IMG/VR virus record: IMGVR_UViG_3300030333_001790
Coordinates: 1 to 39,187 of that record
DNA: 39,187 nt
Source of the DNA: a virus
Reading direction: 5' to 3' (one strand)
Shown here: positions 1-9,200 of the stretch, piece by piece
Layout of the letters: each line of letters begins with the position of its first letter
Position numbering within the stretch: position 1 is the first letter of the stretch
The notes under the pieces: model-generated
What the model saw: only the letters and a program-made list of their open reading frames with translations
Told to the model about the DNA's origin: nothing
Databases searched by the model: none
Program-made: the position numbers and the translations under genes

Positions 1-405
1 CTACAGTTTTGGAACTGTATGGATTATGGAGTCACAGCAATCCAAAAGCAATTCATAGGTTCTATGTCATATGAATTGTATACAAGGGATCATGGGACCA
101 TGAAAGGCACTTATGTTGCCACTCTGGACAACTATCATGACCATCCTGACTTTGTAGATTACTCTACAAGTGAAACACCCGCAGAACACAAGTCACATAA
201 CCTCATTGAACTTGATAATGGGCAGTATGCACTGTACCCAAACAATAGAATGAGAATATATGATAATAGTATTACACCTAAAGAACCTAAACAACCTGAC
301 TTTAAGGTATCTACACAGTACTATCAGGTAGAAAATGGTAGGGAGTATGATGGAATGGGTGATCAGGATGATTATTTTTGGAAGATTGCGAAAGAACGCG
401 AATAA
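1..405 (+). CDS. 3' end of an unidentified phage gene (partial)
   Basis: The reading frame is open from the first base of the window to a TAA at 403-405, so this is the C-terminal part (134 residues) of a longer protein. The ATG at 19 is probably internal. Visible features are a Trp/Tyr/Phe-rich start, a segment reading GSMSYELYTRDHG, a stretch HKSHNLIELDNGQYALYPNN, and a charged end with several Asp/Glu. There is no signal peptide or membrane segment in the visible part. It resembles, from memory, conserved uncharacterised proteins of marine T4-like phages, but I cannot name a family. It lies upstream of gp25 with a 397-nt gap between them, so it may belong to a different transcript from the late cluster. 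Confidence 0.6.
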   Translation, partial: LQFWNCMDYGVTAIQKQFIGSMSYELYTRDHGTMKGTYVATLDNYHDHPDFVDYSTSETPAEHKSHNLIELDNGQYALYPNNRMRIYDNSITPKEPKQPDFKVSTQYYQVENGREYDGMGDQDDYFWKIAKERE

Positions 406-419
406 GTTCTACCTTATTC
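400..419 (+). other. small AT-rich hairpin at the end of the first gene
   Basis: GAATAAG (400-406) pairs perfectly with CTTATTC (413-419) across a 6-nt loop, and the stem includes the stop codon at 403-405. T-rich sequence follows (TTCC then TTTTATAATA) but no clean T-run. It could be a weak terminator for the upstream gene, but the 7-bp stem has only two G-C pairs. Confidence 0.3.
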
Positions 420-544
420 ATAGTATTGTTCCTTTTATAATATCTTTTTGGTTTATAACATCTAGTATTAGACAAATATTCCAATTCTATTGGGAAAATA
501 TACCCCTCCTTTATAGGAGGAGATACTAAATTAATTGTTTTCAT

Positions 545-666
545 AAGACTTCCGATCTTAATTATAAAAGTTATTTAGCGCAATTATACTAGTCGTCAAA
601 AAACACCCTGAAAACAGTGTAAACAGGGTGTTGTGTTGGAAAAAAATTTTGGAGATCGGAAGTCTT
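545..666. repeat. 14-bp perfect inverted repeat enclosing a hairpin
   Basis: AAGACTTCCGATCT at 545-558 is the exact reverse complement of AGATCGGAAGTCTT at 653-666, with 94 nt between. As RNA it would form a long-range stem closing over the inner hairpin at 602-632. The inner 10 nt of each arm (CTTCCGATCT and AGATCGGAAG) also equal the ends of standard Illumina adapters in the orientation that flanks an insert, so an assembly artefact must be considered. The outer 4 bp of each arm do not match those adapters. No flanking target duplication is visible. Confidence 0.7.
598..632 (-). terminator. intrinsic-terminator-like hairpin on the - strand
   Basis: AACACCCTG (602-610) pairs perfectly with CAGGGTGTT (624-632) around a 13-nt loop. 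Six A residues precede the left arm (598-603, overlapping its first bases), so on the - strand the hairpin is followed by a T-run, the form of a rho-independent terminator. On the + strand the following sequence is TTGTGTTGG, a poor U-tract. A - strand terminator here would stop antisense transcription coming out of the late cluster. A bidirectional or purely structural role is also possible. Confidence 0.5.
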
Positions 667-727
667 TGACCAAATTTTGTCCAAACATTATATAATATTA
701 TATATAAAAGTTATATAACCCTTCTAT

Positions 728-735
728 TATAAATA
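728..735 (+). promoter_or_regulatory. T4-type late promoter TATAAATA (gp25 operon)
   Basis: Perfect match to the T4 late promoter octamer TATAAATA, which in T4 is recognised by the phage sigma factor gp55. It lies 67 nt before the gp25 start codon and should give a leader of roughly 60 nt. Confidence 0.65.
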
Positions 736-773
736 GAACCTTTTTAGTTCAATATTTTTTACATTCAAACCCT

Positions 774-781
774 CATAAATA
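774..781 (+). promoter_or_regulatory. late promoter-like CATAAATA (gp25 operon, proximal)
   Basis: One mismatch from TATAAATA. It ends 21 nt before the gp25 ATG, so a transcript from here would have a very short leader. With the perfect motif at 728 it forms a tandem pair. Confidence 0.5.
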
Positions 782-802
782 ACTTATATTTACTGTAGTT
801 TC

Positions 803-1204
803 ATGCCTGTAGAAAGGGTTAGTAGGGGATTTAAGGACCTGAGTATGACATTTCAGGTCAATCCTATCAATTCAGACTTGATCGCAACCAAAAATGAGAC
901 TGCTATTGCTCGTTCTGTAAGGAATTTAGTGATTACTAGACCTGGTGAAAGATTTTTTAATCCAAATCTAGGTTCCAAAGTCTATGAATTGCTATTTGAA
1001 AACATGGATGACATAACTGCTTCTCTAATTGAGGATGAAATTAGGGATACCATTGATAATTATGAACCACGTGTAAGATTAAGATCAGTAAAAGCAATTC
1101 CTGATTTTGAAGGTAATGCTTTTGATGTAAAAATTACATATGATATTATAGGAATTGATGCTAGTCCTCAACAATTAGCATTTGCACTACAGTCAACTAG
1201 ATAA
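803..1204 (+). CDS. 25: baseplate wedge protein gp25
   Basis: Baseplate wedge subunit that joins the inner ring to the tail sheath initiation site in contractile tails. The 133 residues match the family's usual length (T4 gp25 is 132). Visible family features include the segment NSDLIATKNETAIARSVRNL, the following RPGERFFNPNLGSKVYELLFE, and the late YEPRVRL motif, all typical of the gp25/GPW family. No good Shine-Dalgarno sequence precedes the ATG. The start is chosen because the N-terminal MPVERVSRGFKDLS fits the family. The stop codon is directly followed by the ATG of gp6 with no gap, so the two are translationally linked. Two late promoter motifs lie upstream. Confidence 0.95.
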   Translation: MPVERVSRGFKDLSMTFQVNPINSDLIATKNETAIARSVRNLVITRPGERFFNPNLGSKVYELLFENMDDITASLIEDEIRDTIDNYEPRVRLRSVKAIPDFEGNAFDVKITYDIIGIDASPQQLAFALQSTR

Positions 1205-3259
1205 ATGGCACTAGTAAACTTTACAAATCTGGATTTTGATCAAATAAAAACTTCTTTGAAGGATTATTTGCGTGCAAATTCTAATTTCACTGATTATGAT
1301 TTTGAAGGATCTAATCTTTCTAACATACTTGATGTATTAGCATACAATACTTACATCAATTCCTACAATGCTAACATGATTAGCAATGAGGTATTCATTG
1401 ATAGTGCTACTTTAAGAGAAAATGTAGTAGCTTTAGCAAGAAATATTGGATACACACCTAGATCTGTCACTTCTGCAAAGGCAATTGTCTCATTTTTTGT
1501 AGATACAACTGGATTTACCACTAAACCTGTTACACTTACACTTAAAAAAGGCATAGTTGCTACTTCTGCATCTACTTTTGGGTCAGAAAGTTACTCATTT
1601 TGTGTTCCAAGTGATATTACAGTGCCTGTAGTTGATGGAATTGCCACTTTTCGTGATGTTACCATCTGTGAAGGGGCATTTTTAACATCAAATTTTGTTG
1701 TCTCTGCAGAAAACCCTGCACCACCATCAAGATATATCCTTCAAAACCCAAATATTGACACTTCTACCTTAGAAGTGCAAGTTCGCAACACTCAAGCGAG
1801 CACTTCTTCCAAAAAATATGTATTTTCTGATACTTTAATAGAAGTTGACTCCTCTTCATGTGTATATTTCATTCAAGAAGTAGAAGATCAGAGATATGAG
1901 CTAATTTTTGGTGATGGTGTCTTTGGTAAAAAGTTAGAAGCACTTAATTTTATTGAAGTTTCATATATTACAGCTACTGGATCTGCTGCAAATGACATTT
2001 CTTCATTCTCATTCAATGGTAGAATTGTAGATAACAATAATAACCTAGTAAGTAGTGGAATTTCCATATTTACAACCATAAATGGTTCTACAGGTGGTAA
2101 AGAAATTGAATCTGTAGACTCAATTAAGCGTTATGCTCCTAAAATCTACTCTACATTCAATAGAGCAGTTACTGCAGCAGATTATGAGGCACTCATACCC
2201 AAAATATACCCTGAAACTGAATCTGTATCAGTTTTTGGAGGTGAAGATTTGGTTCCTCCAAAGTATGGAAAGGTTTTTATCACTATAAAACCCTTTTTTG
2301 GACCTTTTGTGCCAGATGCAATCAAAAATAACTTAAATAACATTTTAAGAAAATATTCTGTTGCTGGAATAGTCACTGAAATACAAGATTTGAAGTTTTT
2401 GTTTATTGAAGCTGATATCAATGCATATTTTAACCCAAGTTTGACTCAAAGTGCAAATTCTCTTAGAACACAAATATCTAACAATATAAATGCATATGCA
2501 AAATCAACTGAGTTGAATAAATATGGTGCTAAATTTAAATATAGTAGATTTCAAGCAGTTGTAGATAATACAAGTGATTCTGTAACATCAAATATCACAA
2601 AAATTCAAATGCGTCGTGATATGAAACCTGCTTTGAATACAAATGCAGAATATGAGTTATGTTTTGGAAATGCATTCTATGTAAAGAGCATAAATGGGTA
2701 TAATATCAAGTCATCTGGATTTAGAGTGTTTGGACAACCAACAACTGTCTTTTTAAGTGACCTTCCTAATGCAGATAAGAAAACAGGTAATCTATTTTTA
2801 TTCACACTGTCATCTAGAGGAACTCCTGTTATAGTTTCTGGAAATATAGGAACTATTGATTATCAAAAAGCAGAAATATTGATAAAACCAATCAATATTG
2901 TTGGAACATCTAAAAAAGTTCAAGATATACCAATTATAGAAGTTTCTGGATGTCCTAAATCAAATGATGTGATTGGATTAAAAGATTTATATCTACAATT
3001 AGATGTTAGCAATAGCACTATTGATATGGTTGCTGATAATGTTGAATCAGGAGATGATAGATCTGGTGTTAATTACACAGCTACCTCAAGTTATGTAAAT
3101 GGTGACTTAGCTAGACTGACTGAAGATGAGAGGAAAAATATTACCCTTCTTTCCTCAGATACATATGTGATAGGGGACACTAATTTGGAACTTCTAGGTG
3201 GAACTAGCACTGCATCTTCATCATCTTCCTCTTCTACTACATCAATATCATCATATTAA
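1205..3259 (+). CDS. 6: baseplate wedge protein gp6
   Basis: Baseplate wedge subunit; in T4, gp6 dimers link neighbouring wedges into the inner ring. The length of 684 residues is close to T4 gp6 (660). The N-terminal region (residues about 1-90: NFTNLDFDQIKTSLKDYLRA, then LAYNTYINSYNANMISNEVF and ATLRENVVALARNIGYTPRS) is the conserved gp6/baseplate J-like start. The central part has the typical segment around VFGGEDLVPPKYGKVFITIKP (residues about 343-363). The C-terminus ends in a Ser/Thr-rich tail, probably disordered. It starts immediately after the gp25 stop and is followed after a 31-nt gap by the giant gene. Identification rests on recognised motifs plus the gp25-gp6 order. Confidence 0.92.
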   Translation: MALVNFTNLDFDQIKTSLKDYLRANSNFTDYDFEGSNLSNILDVLAYNTYINSYNANMISNEVFIDSATLRENVVALARNIGYTPRSVTSAKAIVSFFVDTTGFTTKPVTLTLKKGIVATSASTFGSESYSFCVPSDITVPVVDGIATFRDVTICEGAFLTSNFVVSAENPAPPSRYILQNPNIDTSTLEVQVRNTQASTSSKKYVFSDTLIEVDSSSCVYFIQEVEDQRYELIFGDGVFGKKLEALNFIEVSYITATGSAANDISSFSFNGRIVDNNNNLVSSGISIFTTINGSTGGKEIESVDSIKRYAPKIYSTFNRAVTAADYEALIPKIYPETESVSVFGGEDLVPPKYGKVFITIKPFFGPFVPDAIKNNLNNILRKYSVAGIVTEIQDLKFLFIEADINAYFNPSLTQSANSLRTQISNNINAYAKSTELNKYGAKFKYSRFQAVVDNTSDSVTSNITKIQMRRDMKPALNTNAEYELCFGNAFYVKSINGYNIKSSGFRVFGQPTTVFLSDLPNADKKTGNLFLFTLSSRGTPVIVSGNIGTIDYQKAEILIKPINIVGTSKKVQDIPIIEVSGCPKSNDVIGLKDLYLQLDVSNSTIDMVADNVESGDDRSGVNYTATSSYVNGDLARLTEDERKNITLLSSDTYVIGDTNLELLGGTSTASSSSSSSTTSISSY

Positions 3260-3290
3260 TTTACTAGCAAGAAATTAACACAACTATAAA

Positions 3291-6200
3291 ATGTCAGACA
3301 ATACAAGAGTCAAAATTAGTTCAGTTGTTAAAAATCAACTGCCAGATTTTATAAGAGCAGATTTTCCACTTGCTGGTGAATTTTTAGACCAATATTATAC
3401 TGCTATAGAAAATCAAGGATCTACACTTGACCTCTTGCAAAATATTGATCAGTATATAAAAATTGATGAGTTAGTAGACCTTGTAGATTCTACCACTTTG
3501 TCTAGTAATGTTGGAATAACAAATGATGTTATAGATGTTAAATCTACCATTGGATTTCCTAAGACATATGGATTGCTTGAGATTGATGATGAGATTATAA
3601 CATATACTGGAATTACAACTAACTCATTTACTGGGTGTGCCAGAGGATTTAGTGGCATTACATCCTATAGAAGTATCAATAAACCAGATTGCCTGGTATT
3701 TTCTCAATCTGGTATTGCCACACACTCTACTGATACAACTGTCAAAAACTTAAGTGTTCTTTTCTTAAAAGAATTTTTTAAAAAGGTAAAAAAACAAATT
3801 ACACCAGGATTTGAAGAGAGACAACTTTCTAGTGGCATAGATAAAAGATTATTCATTAAACAATCAAAAGACTTCTACTCATCAAAGGGAACAGATCAAT
3901 CTTTTGAGATTTTGTTTAGAGCTTTGTATGGAAAAGATGTAGAAGTTATAAAACCAAGGGATTTTCTTTTCATACCATCAAATGCTGACTATAAAGTATC
4001 AAAACAGTTAGTGGTAGAGGCTATTGAGGGTGATCCTCAAGATTTAATTAATAGAAACTTATTTCAAGATAATGTATTCAATTTCCCTAAGGCAAATGGT
4101 GCTATTAGTGGAGTAGAAAAAATTACAAGAGGAGATAAAACTTATCACAGGTTAAGTTTAGATTTTGATTTTAATTTAGATTCAATAAGTGGTGATTTCT
4201 CAATACATCCTAGCACCAAATTAGTAACTTCTGTTTCTGTGGGAGCTACTGTGTTGAATGTGGATTCAACAGTTGGATTTGGAACCACAGGAACTTTGAT
4301 AGCAGATTATATTGATGGATCTTCTAGTACCATAAATTATACATCAAAATCTTTGAATCAATTCTATGGATGCACTGGAATTGATCAAAATATTTCATCA
4401 ACTCAAGATTTAAGAATAGATTCTTTTGCTTATGGTTTTTCTGGAAGAGGAACAGAGGATATAGTAAAAGTTAAGGTTACAGGTGTTTTATCACGTTTAA
4501 ATTATGAATTTGGGGCAAGTTTCTACAATGAAGTAGGAAATATTATTGAACCAAAAGGATTAGGATCTGTTTCTAAAAGTCAAGTAACTGAAAACTTATT
4601 TTCTAATATTTCAGCTACTTATAATGTAGGATCTATTGAACTTATTGACTCATCTAACTTTACATACAAATTAAACCTTATTAATAACCATGATTTTAAA
4701 TCTGGTGATGATGCTTTGATAGATGGACTATCTTGTGAAATTATTTCATTGATAAGTTCTAAAGAAGTATTGATTAAGGGTTCTGGAGAGTTAGATGAAA
4801 ATAGATCATACAAAATTCAAAGATTATTGTCAAATGCTAAATTAAGTAACTATCCTGATGCTAGTATCTTTACCACTAATGTTCAAAACTCTTATTTGGA
4901 CCAAGGTTGTGTTTATATAGCATCTCCATCAATTCCAAGTTACTTTAATGACGCTTTAGACATCAGAGAGACAGATATTAAGTTTTCTGGGTCATTTGTA
5001 GAAGATACTGAAATAACAATTAACAATCATGGACTCATAACAGGTGATAATGTTACTTACGTAAATGGTGGTGATGATAACAAGTTAGATATTGATGAAA
5101 GTGAGTATTTTGTTAAAAAAGTAGATATCAATACCATTAAACTTTCTAAGAGTAGTGCAAATATCTCAAATGACATATTTGTCACATTTAGTGGAACTGT
5201 GACTGATAATAAATTTGAACTCACTAGATTTGCTCAAAAATCAATACAATCTCAAAAATTAATTAGAAAGATTGATACTCCAGTATCTGCTTTGGTCAAT
5301 AAACCCACTCCAAGAGGAAAAATTGGTATTTTGGCAAATGGAGTTGAGATTCTTAATTACAAATCAAATGATGTTGTTTATTATGGTGCTATTGAAGAAA
5401 TTCCAGTTACTAGTGGTGGAGATAACTATGATGTCATAAATCCACCTATTTTAGACATTACAGATGGAGTTGGAGTGGGAGCTTCTGCTTATTGTGAAGT
5501 TCAAGGTTCTGTAGAGAGAATAGATGTAGTAGATGGAGGATTTGACTATCTTGATGTGCCTACTATAAAAGTAAGTGGTGGAAATGGATCTGGATGCATA
5601 GCGTTTGCTAATTTAATTCAAAAAGATCATTCTTTGACATTTGACTCTACTGAAACTGGAGGAAGTGTTAATCTTACAAATAACACAATAGGATTTACCA
5701 CATTTCATAAATTTAGAGATGGAGAACTTGTAACTTATATTACAGATAAACAAACTGCAATATCTGGTTTAACAACCAATGCTCCTTACTTTTGTTCTAT
5801 TAAAGACTCAACCACTGTTTCATTGCATAATAATTTTTCAGATGCTATCTCTGGTATTTCTAGTGTCAACTTAACTGCTTTTGGAGTTGGAATACAAGAG
5901 CTCAAGTGTGCCATTCAAAAAAGAGTTGTTAGTTCTATAAGTATTGGAAGTTCTGGATCTGGTTATACTAACAAGTTAACTTCTGTCACATCTTCTGGAA
6001 TTAACACTGCTACTGGAATAATTAATATTCCTAATCATGGATATAAGACAGGAGAGCTTATCAGATATGATAGTAAGAGCACACCAATAATTGGACTCTC
6101 TACTTTAACTGATTACTATGTTACTGCAGTAGATGGAGGTTCATTTAAATTATCTGCTGTTGGAGTTGGTTCTACGCCAGCTACTTTCCATGTAAGAAAT

Positions 6201-9200
6201 AAGGAATATCTTCAATTATTCTCTGGTGGTTCTGGTATTCATGAATTTAATTATCCACCTGTCACAGTGTCATTAACTGGTCATATAGGTGTATCTACTC
6301 TATCAGGTCAGGACTTTAATGCATCATTACGTCCTGTGGTAAGGGGATTTATAAAATCAGTATATATTGAAAGTGGTGGAATTGGATATGGATCATCAGA
6401 TGTAATCAATTATAATAGACAACCAACTTTCACACCTAAGAGTGGAAAAAATGCTCAATTGATTCCAATCATAAGCATTGATGGTAAATTAACAGAAGTC
6501 ATAGTATTGAATGCTGGAACTGAATATAATTCACCACCAGATATAAAATTAGTAGGAAAAGGAAAAGGAACTAAAATTATTCCAATTTTAAAAGGTGGTA
6601 GTATTGAATCTGTAAAGATAATCAATGCTGGTATAGGACATACATCAACTGATGCTAACATCACAGTAACATCTAATGGAAGTGGTGCTAAATTCTTCTC
6701 CAATCCAAAAACATGGACAATCAATAGTGTTGAAAGATTAATACAAAATGATCAAATTACAACTGATGATGGAATAGTTTCTAATGGAATAAGTGATGAA
6801 TATGGTTTGCAATATTCACACTTATATGCTCCTAGAAAATTAAGACAATCTGTGGTGGTTAAAAAGGCTGTAGGTGATAAAGAAGTTTTTGTTGCTGATT
6901 TAGATTTACAAGAAGATATTGAACAGGTATCTGTCACTCACTCTCCAATAATTGGATGGGCATATGATGGAGCTCCAATTTATGGTCCATATGGATTTAC
7001 TAGAGCTTCTGGAGGTCCAATTAAAATTCTTGAGTCTGGATACTCTCCAACAATATCTAGCGTAAGACCTAATCCTTTAACTGCTACAGGAGAACAAGTA
7101 TACTCTGAGGGATTTTTTGTAGAGGATTACGTTTTTTCTGAGGATAAAGATTTAGATGAACACAATGGTAGATTTTGCAAAACTCCAGAATTTCCTAATG
7201 GTGTTTATGCATATTTTGCGCCAATAAATTCAACTGTAAATGATGATGAAGGTGCATTTAAAAACTTTAGAAGACCACAGTTTCCATATTTCATAGGTAA
7301 TTCATATAAACATGAACCAATTGAGTTTAATTTTAAAAGTACTTCAAATCAAGATCTTTTAGATTTAAATAAAACAAATTTTGTTAGAAACACTGGACCA
7401 TACAATTTTCTTTTAGAAGATACTAGTTATGATTTTCTTATTAATCCTAGTAATATTCATAAACAAAGAACTCTTGTCACATCTACCACTTCAGGAGTTA
7501 TAGATTCTGTAGGAATTAATACTGGTGGATCTAGATATAAGGTTGGAGATGAAGTAGTCTTTGAAGATGCAGGATCAAGTGGATATGGTGCTAAAGCATC
7601 AGTTAAGTTTATTCAAGGTAAAACTATAAATCAAGTTAGTGCTGGATTTACTGAATTTTCTAATGTAGAATTTGTATTAGGAAAATATGCTGGACAATTT
7701 GTTGGGTATACCACTGTACCTCATAGTTTTCATGCTGTAGAAAACGTATTTGTTTCTGGATTAAGCACTGCAGGAATAAAAAATAATTCATCAAAAATTA
7801 TTGGTGTTTCTACTGACACATTTAAATTATTCAAATCAGTTGATGCTTCATCATCAACTGGTATAGTAACTTATTTTAATTTAGATAGTGTTTCATCTAT
7901 AAGAGAGAATGATATTTTAGGAATAGGAACAGAACAGGTAAAAGTATTGAATATTGAGAATGATTTATCTAGAATTAGAGTTATTAGAGAACATAACTCT
8001 ACTGTTGGTAGTGCTCATACAGCAAATAGTCTCATTTCACAAAAACCAAGAAATTTTTCTTTTTCATCTCCAACAAAATTAGAAAATGCTGATTTAAGAT
8101 TGAATAAAGAATTGTATTTTAATCCAGTAGAGTCAGTTGGATTGGGAACTCTTTCTGGTGTTGGAATTGGATCAACTTTATCATTCTCAAATCCAGGTAC
8201 AGGTATAAGTGAGATATTTATTCCTACTAAATCTGTTTTTATTAAAAATCATGGACTATTAACTGGAGATGCTTTAACATATTCTACTAATGCAGGAGCA
8301 GCTGTATCAGTGTCAACTGATGGGATTGATGGATTTGCTTTATCTCAAGGACAAACAGTATTTGCAGCTAGACTTAGTAAAGATTTAATTGGAATCGCTA
8401 CTTCAAGAGTAGGATTAGGTTCTACAGGATCTTTTGTAGGAATTGATAGCACAACAACAGTATCCACTTTATTCTTTATTGGAATAGGAACAGGTGTATC
8501 TCATAGTTTTAAAACCAACTATGATAATGTATTGACAGGTTCAGTAAGTAGATCATCAGTAACAGTATCCACATCTTCTACTCATGGTCTTAAGGTAAAT
8601 GATGATATTGTATTAAATATTCAACCAGGAATAACAACAACTATAAAGGTAGCATATAATGATTATAATAGAAGACTAGTAATTGATCCTAGAACATTTG
8701 CTTCTGGAGATGTAAGTATTGGAAATGATACTATAACAATTGCTAGACATGGTTATAATAGTGGACAAAAAGTTATTCACACTGCAACTACTTCATCTGG
8801 TGGTTTAGTTGACAATAGAATTTATTATGTCGCTGTAATAGATAAAAATACAATAAAGTTATCCAACAATTACTATGATGCAATACACTTAGAACCAAAA
8901 GTAATTAATATTACTAGCGCCTCTGCTGGAACTATTTCTCCAATTAATCCTCCAATAAAATTAGAGAGAAATGAAACAGTGGTATTTGATCTCTCTGATT
9001 CATCTTTATCATTTGTTGATGGTGGAGTTTCATATAGTGCTTTTGATTTTAATCTTTATGATGATTCAAATTTAAGTAATTTATTTGTAACATCAGGAAA
9101 AACAGATGATTTTAATGTAGTTAAAACTGGTGGAGTAGGTATAAACGCTAATTCTAGTTTGACAATTAAAAATGTAGATCAAATTGATAAGGTATTATAC

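Larger units (their letters stand above)
406..802. other. 397-nt intergenic region before the late structural cluster
   Basis: No convincing gene is present on either strand. The stretch holds a 6-bp hairpin CCTCCT-TTAT-AGGAGG (505-520), a 14-bp inverted repeat (545-558 and 653-666), an inner terminator-like hairpin (602-632), a 12-bp direct repeat TATAAAAGTTAT (563-574 and 703-714) and two late promoter motifs (728-735 and 774-781). The density of structure is much higher than elsewhere in the window, and it marks the border of the late operon. Confidence 0.7.

Noticed and set aside
505-520. Hairpin CCTCCT-TTAT-AGGAGG with a strong Shine-Dalgarno-like sequence in its right arm
   Set aside because: No ATG or GTG at a suitable distance begins a frame of any length, so I do not call a gene or a translational switch. 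No T-run follows, so it is not a clear terminator.
335-529. Open frame of 64 codons on the + strand, with a hydrophobic stretch that looks like a membrane segment
   Set aside because: It starts within the upstream gene in another frame and has no ribosome binding site. The hydrophobic part comes from T-rich non-coding sequence.
311-544. Open frame of 77 codons on the - strand across the end of the first gene and the gap
   Set aside because: It overlaps the coding end of the upstream gene, has a composition rich in Pro/His/Asn/Tyr as expected for antisense of AT-rich DNA, and no ribosome binding site or family resemblance.
406-802. tRNA gene in the intergenic region
   Set aside because: No cloverleaf with a T-arm GTTCRA-type motif and 7-bp acceptor stem could be assembled on either strand.
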